Shown: piece after piece, positions 37,014 through 46,254 of the stretch
Layout of the letters: the number at the start of each line of letters is the position of its first letter
Position numbering within the stretch: the first letter of the stretch is position 1
Origin: Sulfuricurvum sp. 17-40-25
GTDB lineage: Bacteria; Campylobacterota; Campylobacteria; Campylobacterales; Sulfurimonadaceae
Direction of reading: 5' to 3'
Assembly: GCA_002282015.1 (NCBI GenBank)
Contig: NCIJ01000002.1
Location: 124,001-188,000, forward strand
Length of the DNA: 64,000 nucleotides
Made by a program: the position numbers and the translations under genes
Notes under the pieces: generated by a model
Databases searched by the model: none
What the model was told of the DNA's origin: nothing
The model's input: only the letters and a program-made list of their open reading frames with translations

Positions 37014-38426
37014 GTGATCTACTCACACCGTTTTACGCTCGATCAATTCGCTCCTATTAGTATCTACGAAAAGCTCAAAGAGCTTTTCCCCAATGAAATC
37101 TCTTTTCTTTTTGAAAGTGCCGGAAACAGTAATGGTAACTATACTATTATAGCTCTTGGGGCTAGAGAACGCCTGAGTTATTCTAATGGGATTGCTAATT
37201 ATACAGATGCTAGCGGAACCAAATGTGTCCTACCAGAATCCCCTTTTGAGTTTTTAAAACGCTATTATCGTTCATGTGACAGTGAGTATTTTCGTACTCA
37301 AACCAAAAAGCTTAACATAGGCTATGTTGATGGATTTATAGGCTATATCGGATACGATATGGCAAAAGTTTTTGAGCCAACACTGGCTTCTTCTATGAGC
37401 AATTTAGAAGACCAAACCAATACCCCTGACATGGATTTGATTCTTCCAAAACTTGTGGTCGTTGTGTCTCATAAGCTCTCTACAATTACGTTAGTATCGA
37501 CTTTAACAACATTTCATAATCAATTCAACGACATTGAAGCCAACTTCAAATCTACTTACCACTATACACCCTTGATCCCACTTCAAAATGACCAAGGTGG
37601 CGATTTTATTTACAGTAAAGATCGATTTTTCAATATGGTAGATAAATCAAAAGAGATGATCCGTAGCGGTGATGTCTTTCAAATTTTAATGACCAATCGC
37701 TATATTCGTAATGTCATTGTTGACCCTTTTAGTTTTTATCGTGTATTGCGGATCAAGAATCCTTCTCCGTATATGTATCTAATGGAATACGGTGAATTTT
37801 GTATCGTAGGTAGCTCCCCTGAAGTAATGGTTAAGCTCGACGACGGTGATATCTTACTACGACCGATTGCCGGTACTCGAAAGCGCGGTGTGGATAAACA
37901 ACGAGATTTAGAACTCGAAGAAGAGCTTCTTGCTGATCCAAAAGAGTTGGCAGAGCATTTAATGCTCATCGATTTGGGACGTAATGATGTAGGGCGTGTT
38001 GCTAAAACAGGAACTGTCCGTGTTGAAGAGATGATGCATGTGGAACGATATTCACATGTTATGCACATTGTCTCGGATGTTCATGCGCAACTGCGTGAGG
38101 ACAAAGACATGTTTGACCTTCTTGCTGCAACCTTTACCGCTGGGACCATGACAGGTGCACCAAAGATCCGCGCAATGGAACTTATAGCTCAATATGAGGG
38201 TGTTAAGCGTGGTTTCTACAGTGGAACCATCGGTTATTTTGGATTTGATGGCAATATGGATACCGCAATCACAATACGTACCGCTCTCATTAAGCCGGAT
38301 AAAATCATTCTTCAAGCGGGTGCTGGTATTGTTGCAGACTCTGTGCATGAATTGGAATACCAAGAAGTAACGAATAAGCTCGAAGCGCTTACCAGTACGC
38401 TTAATGACCTTGTCAATCCTCTGTAA
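37014..38426 (+). CDS. trpE: Anthranilate synthase component I
   Basis: This 470-residue chorismate-binding enzyme makes anthranilate for tryptophan synthesis together with TrpG. FLFESAGNSNGNYTII near residue 37 resembles the LLES feedback element, favouring TrpE over PabB. The C-terminal half carries GSSPEVMVKL, RPIAGTRKRG, DLGRNDVGRVA, FTAGTMTGAPKIRAMELI and GYFGFDGNMDTAITIRT. It starts at GTG, one base after the SPOR stop, and its stop abuts the aroE ATG directly (TAAATG). No trpG or other trp genes lie here, so this gene is separated from the rest of the pathway. Regulation by attenuation is not visible. Confidence 0.93.
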   Translation: MIYSHRFTLDQFAPISIYEKLKELFPNEISFLFESAGNSNGNYTIIALGARERLSYSNGIANYTDASGTKCVLPESPFEFLKRYYRSCDSEYFRTQTKKLNIGYVDGFIGYIGYDMAKVFEPTLASSMSNLEDQTNTPDMDLILPKLVVVVSHKLSTITLVSTLTTFHNQFNDIEANFKSTYHYTPLIPLQNDQGGDFIYSKDRFFNMVDKSKEMIRSGDVFQILMTNRYIRNVIVDPFSFYRVLRIKNPSPYMYLMEYGEFCIVGSSPEVMVKLDDGDILLRPIAGTRKRGVDKQRDLELEEELLADPKELAEHLMLIDLGRNDVGRVAKTGTVRVEEMMHVERYSHVMHIVSDVHAQLREDKDMFDLLAATFTAGTMTGAPKIRAMELIAQYEGVKRGFYSGTIGYFGFDGNMDTAITIRTALIKPDKIILQAGAGIVADSVHELEYQEVTNKLEALTSTLNDLVNPL

Positions 38427-39218
38427 ATGAAGCTTTTTTCCATATTTGGCGATCCAGTGAGTCATTCACGTTCGCCGCTAATGCATAATCATGTTTTCAA
38501 AACACTTTCACTGAATGCGTGTTACACACGTACACAACTGCTTGATGGATCAAAATTACGTGAAACCTTTTTTGCAAAAGCTCTAAGTGGTGCCAATATC
38601 ACCGTACCTCATAAAGAAGCCGCATTTAAAGCATGTGATGAAATACGAGGGATTGCACAAGCCATTGGCGCAGTCAACACGATCATCAACGAAAATGGCC
38701 GACTCATTGGCTATAACACCGATGCAGATGGATTTTTAAGTGCTATACAATCATTTGGCCCACTTCAACATGCTTTGATACTAGGAGCAGGTGGAACGGC
38801 AAAAGCATTGGCAACCGTATTACGAAACAATGACATTGTTCCTGTCATATTGAATCGATCTCCTAATCGCTTGGACTATTTTCAATCTAATGGCTATGAA
38901 GCATACAGCTGGGAAACCTTTACGCTAAATTCTTATGATCTTATCATCAACACCACATCAGCAGGGCTTAGTGATGATAACCTCCCTATTGATGGTGTAT
39001 TACTAGCTCAACTACTATCACGTTCGCGGTGTGCTATTGATGTCATATATGGTAAAGAGACCCCTTTCTTACGTGAGGTTAAAAATGCTGCTCTTCCCTA
39101 CAAAGATGGATCGGATATGTTACTCGAACAAGGGGTACTTGCCAATCATCTTTTTATGAATAGAACAGTACCTACCGATACTATCCGACCGATCATGCAA
39201 GAAAGCTTTTTATATTAG
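38427..39218 (+). CDS. aroE: Shikimate dehydrogenase
   Basis: This 263-residue NADP-dependent enzyme reduces 3-dehydroshikimate to shikimate. FGDPVSHSRSPLMHN is the substrate-binding opening, and NITVPHKEAAF with the catalytic Lys (K65-like) follows. The nucleotide-binding loop is LGAGGTAKAL near residue 119, followed by NRSPNR, which typifies NADP specificity. NTTSAGL and a late EQG motif (MLLEQGVLANHLF) complete the family pattern. It directly follows trpE, so a shared transcript for aromatic synthesis is likely. The same gene closes the conserved fur-lysS-glyA neighbourhood in C. jejuni. Confidence 0.95.
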   Translation: MKLFSIFGDPVSHSRSPLMHNHVFKTLSLNACYTRTQLLDGSKLRETFFAKALSGANITVPHKEAAFKACDEIRGIAQAIGAVNTIINENGRLIGYNTDADGFLSAIQSFGPLQHALILGAGGTAKALATVLRNNDIVPVILNRSPNRLDYFQSNGYEAYSWETFTLNSYDLIINTTSAGLSDDNLPIDGVLLAQLLSRSRCAIDVIYGKETPFLREVKNAALPYKDGSDMLLEQGVLANHLFMNRTVPTDTIRPIMQESFLY

Positions 39219-39250
39219 AAACCAAATACGCGCTATAATTGCATATCTTA

Positions 39251-39802
39251 ATGCAAAGGCCATATGTGTGCCACTTTCATAAACTCTCTGACGATGAAAA
39301 AATCCTTCTACGCGATCAACTTCTCGCCTATGCCGCTTTGATCGGTGGAAAAAATTCATTACTCAAACTCCTTGAGACGATTCGAAATACTTCTCCACAT
39401 CCCCTGATCTCTAAAACAGCCCTGTTTCGTTTTCCAAAAGGGCTTATCAAGTGGAGTAAAAACGTTCATCGTGACAATCTCTCTTTATTGAGTATGCGTA
39501 TGAATGCACGAACCAAAGAAAACCCTAATCTTATGGTCTCAAAAGAAGACAAATCGTATAAAAACGTTGCCAATATGCTTCGTTCTTTAGGACCGTTGAC
39601 CTTTACCGTTGCGATGAATAAAGAAGAAGATGGTACAGGGTTTACATTCAAGGCATTTGATATCATAGATAGTGATACCACCGTCATGGATTCTATGTTT
39701 GAATTGTTCTTCTTCTGTTCGGTCAGTATCACTAAAAAGATTCTTAATTTTAATCCTTCTTCTACTGAAGATACAGATAGTGAAGATGATGAAGTTCTTT
39801 AA
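39251..39802 (+). CDS. Hypothetical protein overlapping modA, 183 aa
   Basis: I do not recognise this protein. It is soluble, mostly helical at the N-terminus, with a basic middle and a strikingly acidic tail (SSTEDTDSEDDEVL). There is no signal peptide or catalytic motif. The ATG at 39251 is chosen over a TTG at 39239 because a TATAAT box occupies 39234-39239, giving a leader of only about five bases. Its 3' end overlaps modA by 17 bases, suggesting translational coupling with the molybdate operon, but a link to molybdenum is inference. Aromatic residues and conserved-looking blocks argue against a random frame. Confidence 0.75.
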   Translation: MQRPYVCHFHKLSDDEKILLRDQLLAYAALIGGKNSLLKLLETIRNTSPHPLISKTALFRFPKGLIKWSKNVHRDNLSLLSMRMNARTKENPNLMVSKEDKSYKNVANMLRSLGPLTFTVAMNKEEDGTGFTFKAFDIIDSDTTVMDSMFELFFFCSVSITKKILNFNPSSTEDTDSEDDEVL

Positions 39803-40544
39803 ACTTTTATTCTTGCTTGTAATTACAAGTAGTGGAGTATTCGCTCAAAGTATTACCGTTGCCGCTGCCTCCAATCTTAAATACGCCATGGATAATATCG
39901 CATTAGAGTTCACCAAAGAGACCGGTATTATCGTTAAACCGATTTTTGGTGCATCCGGTAAACTCACACAACAAATACTCAGCGGTGCACCCTATGACCT
40001 ATTTTTATCCGCTGATAATGAGTTCCCTATAAAACTGACACAAGCTGGTTTTACGCTCACCAATCCAAAAGTATATGCATACGGTACTTTGGTATTATGG
40101 AGCGCAAATCAAACGCCACTAAACGGCGGAATACACAAGTTGTGTAATAACAAAAACATGACACTTGCCATTGCAAATCCGAAAACTGCCCCCTATGGGA
40201 TTGAAGCGATGAATGCCCTGCGCTATTACAACGGTACTAGTAATTGTAATGCCAAAATCGTTACCTCAGAATCCATATCACAAGTAGGCAGTTATGTGAC
40301 AACCCAAGCTGTTGATGTGGGTTTTATCGCCAAATCCATTGTCCTATCTGATGAGATGAGTAAAATTGGACAATGGATCGATATCGATCCAAAAGCCTAT
40401 AAGCCCATTGATCAAGCAATGGTCATCCTCAAAAACACTTCACGTGAAAATCAAACGGCTGCAAAACGTTTTTTTGATTTTATGAGCTCACCCATTGCAC
40501 GCTCTATTTTAAAAAGAAACGGCTACCTTTTACCAAGACCATGA
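39786..40544 (+). CDS. modA: Molybdate-binding periplasmic protein ModA
   Basis: This is a 252-residue periplasmic binding protein for molybdate (and tungstate). The signal peptide is MMKFFKLLFLLVITSSGVFAQ. The mature protein has TVAAASNLKYAMDNIA, GASGKLTQQI, GAPYDLFLSADNEFP, ANPKTAPYG and late YVTTQAVDVGFIA, which match the ModA order of oxyanion-binding segments. ATG codons at 39786 and 39789 are both possible. It overlaps the hypothetical gene by 17 bases and the Mop protein by four. It delivers substrate to ModB/ModC for cofactor synthesis in molybdoenzymes such as nitrate reductase, none of which is in this window. Confidence 0.93.
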   Translation: MMKFFKLLFLLVITSSGVFAQSITVAAASNLKYAMDNIALEFTKETGIIVKPIFGASGKLTQQILSGAPYDLFLSADNEFPIKLTQAGFTLTNPKVYAYGTLVLWSANQTPLNGGIHKLCNNKNMTLAIANPKTAPYGIEAMNALRYYNGTSNCNAKIVTSESISQVGSYVTTQAVDVGFIAKSIVLSDEMSKIGQWIDIDPKAYKPIDQAMVILKNTSRENQTAAKRFFDFMSSPIARSILKRNGYLLPRP

Positions 40545-40939
40545 ATACCCTCAATGCTTGTGTAACCTCAATGGATCTTTCAACCCATTTATGTGCATTA
40601 CGTACTATGGTTGGAAACGATACTTTTGAACTTATCCTCGTCGAAAATCCTTCATTGGTTCAAGGTGACAGTGTAACGCTCGTATTCAAAGAAACCGAAG
40701 TTATTTTACTCAGACCCCCCATCTCAATTAGTTCAGCAAATGTACAACATGCCACTATTAAAAGCATTGAGAGTGGTATTGTTCTGACTTCTGTTACTTT
40801 GACTTATCATGAGACAATGATAGTTTCACTGATTACTACAAGCGCATTTAAGCGCTTGGAACTAAGTGTCGGAGATTCTGTTATCTGGATGGTTCAACCC
40901 AGTGAAATATCTCTGCTAAGGAGTAGTGATGGAGTCTGA
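40541..40939 (+). CDS. Tandem Mop/TOBE-domain molybdate-binding protein
   Basis: This is a 132-residue cytoplasmic protein made of two consecutive Mop-like (TOBE) units of about 65 residues each, beginning near residues 5 and 68 (NACVTSMDLSTHLCALRT, then HATIKSIESGIVLTSVTLTY). Mop domains bind molybdate in the cytosol and serve in storage or sensing. The gene lies between modA and modB with ATGA overlap at the start and an 11-base overlap with modB at the end, so it is an integral operon member. There is no DNA-binding domain, so it is not ModE. A storage or delivery role is the likely interpretation. Confidence 0.85.
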   Translation: MNTLNACVTSMDLSTHLCALRTMVGNDTFELILVENPSLVQGDSVTLVFKETEVILLRPPISISSANVQHATIKSIESGIVLTSVTLTYHETMIVSLITTSAFKRLELSVGDSVIWMVQPSEISLLRSSDGV

Positions 40940-41603
40940 ATTTTTAGCAACGATGGTACTGACGTTTAAACTCGCATCCGTAACGACACTGATACTCTTA
41001 GTTATTGCAGTCCCATTGGCATGGTTCTTAGCATTCAGTAGTCTTCGATTCAAAAGTATCCTTGAGACCATTGTCTCTATGCCTCTCGTGCTCCCTCCAT
41101 CGGTTTTGGGATTTTATCTGCTACTTGCCTTTAGTCCCGTTTCGGGAATCGGAAGTTTTTTAATGGATCATGGAATACGGTTGGCGTTTAGTTTTGAGGG
41201 TCTTGTGATAGGTTCAGTGATCTTTAGCTTACCCTTTATGGTTCACCCGATACAAGCAGCACTATCGCAAGTCCCCCGCTCTATCATAGAAGCTTCATAT
41301 ACATTGGGTAAATCACCGTTTGTGACTGCTTTACGTGTCGTTCTACCCTCAATAAGACACGGGCTAATTTCAGGTATAGTCTTAGCATTCGCTCATACTG
41401 TGGGTGAGTTTGGTGTTATTCTCATGATTGGTGGGAATATCCCTGGAGAAACTCGTGTAGCTTCCATCGCAATCTACGATGAAGTAGAATCGCTTAACTA
41501 TGCCATGGCACACCAATACGCACTGACGCTCTTTGTGATCACCTTTGCTATTTTATTATTGGTGTATAGCCTCAATAAAAAATCACTTTCGAGCTTACGA
41601 TGA
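40929..41603 (+). CDS. modB: Molybdate ABC transporter permease ModB
   Basis: This is a 224-residue inner-membrane permease with about five helices. The EAA loop, which docks ModC, is EASYTLGKSPFVTALRVVLPSIRHG near residues 120-144; FGVILMIGGNIPGETRVASIAIYDEVE follows and is highly typical of ModB. The ATG at 40929 is preferred over the GTG at 40926 because AAGGAG (40918-40923) lies five bases upstream. It overlaps the Mop gene by 11 bases and modC by four. Confidence 0.95.
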   Translation: MESEFLATMVLTFKLASVTTLILLVIAVPLAWFLAFSSLRFKSILETIVSMPLVLPPSVLGFYLLLAFSPVSGIGSFLMDHGIRLAFSFEGLVIGSVIFSLPFMVHPIQAALSQVPRSIIEASYTLGKSPFVTALRVVLPSIRHGLISGIVLAFAHTVGEFGVILMIGGNIPGETRVASIAIYDEVESLNYAMAHQYALTLFVITFAILLLVYSLNKKSLSSLR

Positions 41604-42475
41604 TATTTATTAATATTAAAAAGAAACTTCATGCCGCAGAAGGGAATATCGAAGCTAATTTTGAGCTTGAAATAGACGATGGAGAATTTTTAACCCTTTT
41701 TGGACCATCGGGTGCTGGAAAAACGACTCTATTGCGAATGATTGCGGGACTTGAAAAACCCGATAGCGGCATCATCCGTGTTGATGATGAAATATGGTTT
41801 GACAGTACTAAAAAGATCAATCTTTCCCCTCAAAAACGAAGTATCGGCTTTGTATTTCAAGACTATGCCCTCTTCCCAACCATGAGTATTAATGAAAATC
41901 TACGCTTTGCTGCATCGGATAAAACAGAACAATCTTTCATTGATGAGCTTCTTGACATAACAGAGCTTACCAATTTAGCACACCGTCTTCCAGATACCCT
42001 CTCCGGAGGGCAAAAACAGCGTGTTGCCCTGGTTCGTGCATTAGTACGTCATCCAAAGATACTGCTTCTCGATGAGCCTTTATCCGCACTGGACTCTACC
42101 ATGCGCACAAAGCTTCAAGATGAACTGGCTTTGATTCATGCACGTCTTGGTGTCACCACATTGCTAGTAAGTCATGATATAGCAGAAACGGTAAAACTTT
42201 CAAACCGTATGGCTCAAATCGAATCGGGGAAGATAGTGCATATTGCCAAACCGCTTGAGTTTTTTAGTTCAAATACTCTCAGTGGAAAACTAAATCTTAT
42301 CGGTGATGTATTGTCCATACAATATGATGCTCCCATTTACGTCGTGACACTCTTAGTCGGTCAATCAGTAGTCAAAACAGTGGTTGGAAAACAAGAGGCT
42401 CAGTTACTACACGTTGGTGAAAAAGCAATCATCTCTTCAAAAGCATTCAACCCGATCCTCATGCCGCTCAAATAA
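41600..42475 (+). CDS. modC: Molybdate ABC transporter ATP-binding protein ModC
   Basis: This is a 291-residue ATPase with Walker A GPSGAGKTT at residues 35-43, Q-loop VFQDYALFP, signature LSGGQKQRVALVRAL and Walker B ILLLDEPLSALD. A C-terminal TOBE region (about 225-291) is present but shorter than E. coli ModC, with only one clear unit; the separate tandem-Mop protein of the operon may substitute. ATGA overlap with modB indicates coupled translation. No T-rich terminator is visible within 100 bases after the stop. Confidence 0.94.
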   Translation: MIFINIKKKLHAAEGNIEANFELEIDDGEFLTLFGPSGAGKTTLLRMIAGLEKPDSGIIRVDDEIWFDSTKKINLSPQKRSIGFVFQDYALFPTMSINENLRFAASDKTEQSFIDELLDITELTNLAHRLPDTLSGGQKQRVALVRALVRHPKILLLDEPLSALDSTMRTKLQDELALIHARLGVTTLLVSHDIAETVKLSNRMAQIESGKIVHIAKPLEFFSSNTLSGKLNLIGDVLSIQYDAPIYVVTLLVGQSVVKTVVGKQEAQLLHVGEKAIISSKAFNPILMPLK

Positions 42476-42579
42476 GTTATTTGAAAATATTATAGTAATT
42501 CATTTTTATTACCCTCTTATTATCCATTTAATGTGATTATACAGTTCTCTAATTGTACCTTTTGGACAAAGGAGATACT

Positions 42580-43461
42580 ATGAAAAAAGTTGTCACTCTT
42601 TACACAGAGCATAAAAACAGTATCCAGTTTTATCTGCGTCACACACTTGAAAATTTCACAACAATATCTTTAGAAGCCAAGGATCTTCAGCGTTTTTTTG
42701 ATACGGAAAAAGCAGCGGAAATTATCTATGCAATCAGTCGTAACTTTATACAAATCACACCTGATTATGGACGTCACTATTGCAATAATAACCGTGTAGG
42801 AAAAAATAAGATTTACTATTTTAAAGGATTAATCTTTGATATTGAACCTATTTATATTACCAATCCCTATTTACATGCCATTACAGGAATGCCATCTATC
42901 ACTGTAATTAAACAGGAAAAAGATCATTTTATTGTTGTAGATTTTGATATGCTTAAACTTCTTGCAGAACTGAGATTAATCGAGTATAACAGTCACTTTG
43001 ATAAGGTTAATAAGGTTGTAATGGGTGGAGGAAGTGCCCTCTTGGGATTAGTCGCTGTATTTTTAATCTTATATGGAGGCTATATTTTTGGAAAGGTTTT
43101 ATTACAGCCATTCAATAACGATGTAATACTTCATGAAGTATTTACCTCTGTTATATCGATAACTATTGGTTTAGCTATCTATGATTTGTCTAAAACCATG
43201 ATAGAAAATGAGGTTCTCTTTAAAAGTCTTGATTCAGGAAATGAACTGCAAAGCAAAATTTTGAGTAAGTTTTTAACCTCAATAATCATAGCATTGTCCA
43301 TAGAATCATTGATGGCTGTATTTAAAATCGTACTTGATGACTACAGTAAAATAATCAATGCTTTTTATCTGATTGTAGGAGTCACTCTCTTGATAATCGG
43401 AACAGGAGTTTATAACTATTTCAGCCGACCGCAACGAAAAAGTGACAATCGGTCGAGTTAA
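42580..43461 (+). CDS. Membrane protein with PDC-like sensor domain
   Basis: This is a 293-residue protein with two parts. The first 145 residues look like the C-terminal half of a PDC/Cache sensor (YYFKGLIFDIEPIYITNP, ITGMPSITVIK, LLAELRLIEYN), with no signal peptide or membrane helix before it. Then come four membrane helices (about 150-178, 190-212, 226-250, 258-280) and a basic tail. Basic C-terminus and four helices place both ends in the cytosol, which would make the PDC-like domain cytosolic, unusual for this fold. The ATG at 42580 follows AAGGAG. No signalling output domain is attached. The function is unknown. Confidence 0.8.
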   Translation: MKKVVTLYTEHKNSIQFYLRHTLENFTTISLEAKDLQRFFDTEKAAEIIYAISRNFIQITPDYGRHYCNNNRVGKNKIYYFKGLIFDIEPIYITNPYLHAITGMPSITVIKQEKDHFIVVDFDMLKLLAELRLIEYNSHFDKVNKVVMGGGSALLGLVAVFLILYGGYIFGKVLLQPFNNDVILHEVFTSVISITIGLAIYDLSKTMIENEVLFKSLDSGNELQSKILSKFLTSIIIALSIESLMAVFKIVLDDYSKIINAFYLIVGVTLLIIGTGVYNYFSRPQRKSDNRSS

Positions 43462-44793
43462 TTATTTTTTCTTGCCCCATTTTTTAGGGGCAGCTTTTTT
43501 CTCTAAAACCGGTTCTTCACGAATCGCTCTTGGTCCGCGTTTTCCTGTAAACTTTGGTTGAACAGGCTCTTTTTTTCGTTTATTACCAAAGGCTCCGGCT
43601 GTTTTGCCCTTTTTCTCGCCCTCTTTACTCATACTCTTGCCATGCGTTTTTCTACCTTCTAAGGCAACCGGAGGTACAAAGCCATCTACTGTAATCCATT
43701 CAGGTTTTTTACCAAGCATCGTTTCAATTTTTTTCCACGAGATATGCTCTTTTGACGAAAGTAAAGTAATAGCGACACCCTCTTTTCCAGCACGTCCTGT
43801 TCGTCCAATACGGTGAATATAATCGCTACTAACGTGTGGAATATCATAGTTTATCACCACACCCAAATCATCGATATCCAAGCCACGTGCCGCGATATCA
43901 GTTGCCACCAAGATTTTAATAGCACCTGATCTAAAGTCTTTAAGTGCTTTGTCGCGTGCACCGTGTTTTTTATCCCCGTGTATGGTTGCACATTCCAATC
44001 CACTTTCACGTAAGTAGGTGGTGACTTCATCAGCGGCCACTTTTGTCCGTGTAAAAACGAGAACTTGCGGATAATTGTTTGAACCGATCAAGTAGGCTAA
44101 AAGTTCACTTTTTTGTTCGATTTCCACGGGATGCACAATTTGACGAATTGTTGCATCCGCAGGAGACAGATTATCAATCTCAACCAAGAGAGGCTTATTC
44201 AATATTTTTTCACTCAATCGCTTAACCGAAGGTGTCATCGTTGCTGAAAACAAGATCGTTTGGCGCTTTATTGGTAATAAATCAATAATCTGTTCAACTT
44301 CCCTGATAAAACCCATATCTAAAATCGTATCTGCCTCATCCAAAACCAAAAACTGGATTTTAGACAGAGGGATAAACCCCTGCTTATTAAGCTCAATAAG
44401 ACGGCCAGGTGTTGCGACGATGATATCTACGCCTTTGTCCAATGAGGTAGTTTGCTTGGACATATTCATCCCACCAGCGATGTTTAAAATCCTCATATCC
44501 ATTTCCATAGCATATGAACGCATAGCTTGAGTGATCTGTGCAGAGAGTTCACGAGTAGGAACAATTACTAATGCGCGTACACGTGCTAGTTCTCCAGGTG
44601 AACTTTTAGAGATCATTTGCAAAATCGGCAATGTGTATGCTGCTGTCTTACCCGTTCCTGTTTGAGCAGCACCCATAATGTCTCTGCCACGTAAAATAAG
44701 GGGGATTGCTTTTACTTGAATTGGTGTTGGAGAAGTATGCTCCAAAGCTTCCAGATTTGTACGAAGCTGTTGGTTTAGTTGTGTAAATGGCAT
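43462..44793 (-). CDS. DEAD-box RNA helicase, RhlE-like
   Basis: This is a 443-residue RNA helicase. Motifs: Q-motif TPIQVKAIPLIL, Walker A AQTGTGKTAA, PTRELSAQI, VLDEADTILDMGF, SAT, then VATDIAARGLDID and HRIGRTGRAG. The C-terminus (about 370-443) is a long Lys/Arg-rich tail typical of RhlE-group helicases, with no DbpA domain. It is likely involved in RNA turnover or ribosome assembly, possibly in the cold. The start at 44793 (MPFTQLNQ) follows AGAGAA; an upstream ATG six codons earlier is weaker. It is convergent with the PDC-like gene, with no space between stops. Confidence 0.93.
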   Translation of the reverse strand: MPFTQLNQQLRTNLEALEHTSPTPIQVKAIPLILRGRDIMGAAQTGTGKTAAYTLPILQMISKSSPGELARVRALVIVPTRELSAQITQAMRSYAMEMDMRILNIAGGMNMSKQTTSLDKGVDIIVATPGRLIELNKQGFIPLSKIQFLVLDEADTILDMGFIREVEQIIDLLPIKRQTILFSATMTPSVKRLSEKILNKPLLVEIDNLSPADATIRQIVHPVEIEQKSELLAYLIGSNNYPQVLVFTRTKVAADEVTTYLRESGLECATIHGDKKHGARDKALKDFRSGAIKILVATDIAARGLDIDDLGVVINYDIPHVSSDYIHRIGRTGRAGKEGVAITLLSSKEHISWKKIETMLGKKPEWITVDGFVPPVALEGRKTHGKSMSKEGEKKGKTAGAFGNKRKKEPVQPKFTGKRGPRAIREEPVLEKKAAPKKWGKKK

Positions 44794-44899
44794 ATTATTC
44801 TCTTTTCTCATTAATTAGTATTCATTTTAGCATTTTTATGCTTATATTGGCTCATTTTTTGCTAGGATGGTAGCACTTAAACTATCTAGAGGAAAAACG

Positions 44900-46180
44900 T
44901 TGAAGGTATTAGCTCTATTAGCAGCAACAGTCACACTATCATGGGGTGCCATGGTCAGTGGAATTATCTATGATAAGGGAAGTTTAAAGCCAATACAAAA
45001 TGCCATTGTCATCACAAATGGAGAAGAATATCGTACAGATATCAACGGTAGTTTTACCGTACCTAGTGATGCCATTATTGGTGTTCGTGCTATAGGATAT
45101 GAGCGAAAGTTTTATAAGACCGGTGGAAGAATGTATTTGAATCGCTTAGTGCCTAAAGCGCTATATATGTCGAGCTTTGGTGCAACAAGTAAAAAATTAA
45201 TGGATAATGCAAAACAGCTTATCAATACAACACAAATCAATGCACTCGTTATTGATATTAAGATGGATCGTGGTCAAATAGCCTTTAAAACAACAAATCC
45301 AACTGCGAATAAAATCGGTGCACAAGAAGTGATCTTATTTAAAGACATCAAAAAGTTTGTTGCAGATATGCACAAAGAAAATATTTATCTAATTGCCCGG
45401 ATCGTTTCATTCAAAGACACACCATTTGTTACTGCCTACCCACAATACGGTATTAGGAAAAGTGATGGTACCCTCTTTACAGACAAAGAAGGTTTATATT
45501 GGATTGATGCATCTTATATCCAACCTCGCGATTATATTATCAGTATTGCAGAAGATGCCGCAAAAGCTGGATTTGATGAAGTTCAGTTTGACTACGTACG
45601 TTTTCCTGATCGAAAAGGGATTGAGTTTTCCGTTGAAAATACACAGGCCAATCGCGTCAAAGCAATCTCAGGATTCTTGGAAACTGCACGTAAACGCTTA
45701 ACCCAATATAATGTTTTTCTCTCCGCAGATATTTTTGGATACGTCAGCTGGCATGATGCCGATATCGAGATCGGTCAACGTGTTGATGCACTGGCACCCT
45801 ATGTTGATTACCTTTGTCCCATGCTTTATCCAAGCGGCTTTAATGCAGGAATTCCAGGATATCCAAATCCTGTTGAAGCAAATTATGAAATCGTTAAACA
45901 CTCTTTGGATAAAGCACTAACAAAGTCTGGCAACTCACCAATGAACTATCGTCCTTGGTTACAAGCGTTCAAAGATTATGCATTTGATAGACGCGTCTAC
46001 GGAGACCAAGAAATTCGTGATCAAATTCGAGCCAGTGAAGACTTCGGTAGCTGTGGATGGATATTATGGAATCCGCGAAATGTCTATACTGCTGCTGGAT
46101 TGATAACTTTGGATGGGAATGTATCTGCGAAATCCCATAAACCTGTTCATAAACCTACCCTAAAAAAAACGAGGGTATAA
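44900..46180 (+). CDS. Putative DUF4015 glycoside hydrolase, exported
   Basis: This is a 426-residue exported protein. After a signal peptide (LKVLALLAATVTLSWG) there is a small carboxypeptidase regulatory-like beta domain (MVSGIIYDKGSLKPIQNAI, about 17-90), then a TIM-barrel of the DUF4015 family, with conserved acidic spots in VIDIKMDRG, FDEVQFDYVRFPD, FLSADIFGY and CPMLYPSGF. Members are annotated as putative glycosyl hydrolases; the substrate is not established. The start is set at TTG 44900 because AGAGG lies eight bases upstream; the ATG at 44867 would add 11 residues but lies in a possible -10 region. The next gene is a peptidoglycan-type NlpC/P60 hydrolase. Confidence 0.82.
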   Translation: MKVLALLAATVTLSWGAMVSGIIYDKGSLKPIQNAIVITNGEEYRTDINGSFTVPSDAIIGVRAIGYERKFYKTGGRMYLNRLVPKALYMSSFGATSKKLMDNAKQLINTTQINALVIDIKMDRGQIAFKTTNPTANKIGAQEVILFKDIKKFVADMHKENIYLIARIVSFKDTPFVTAYPQYGIRKSDGTLFTDKEGLYWIDASYIQPRDYIISIAEDAAKAGFDEVQFDYVRFPDRKGIEFSVENTQANRVKAISGFLETARKRLTQYNVFLSADIFGYVSWHDADIEIGQRVDALAPYVDYLCPMLYPSGFNAGIPGYPNPVEANYEIVKHSLDKALTKSGNSPMNYRPWLQAFKDYAFDRRVYGDQEIRDQIRASEDFGSCGWILWNPRNVYTAAGLITLDGNVSAKSHKPVHKPTLKKTRV

Positions 46181-46189
46181 AACCCTTGT
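46169..46189 (+). terminator. Stem-loop spanning the DUF4015 stop codon
   Basis: ACGAGGGT (46169-46176) pairs with ACCCTTGT (46182-46189), with one G-U pair, around a five-base loop that contains the stop codon. A modest A/T stretch follows. The TACAAT box of the next gene is ten bases downstream. Confidence 0.45.
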
Positions 46190-46254
46190 GAAAATTTGCT
46201 ACAATAGGGACTTGAAAAGAATTATCTGAAGTGAATATTGACAATGGGAGAAGA

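Noticed and set aside
38052-38465. Minus-strand 137-codon frame across trpE and aroE
   Set aside because: Antisense to two well-supported genes and with no promoter or family features.
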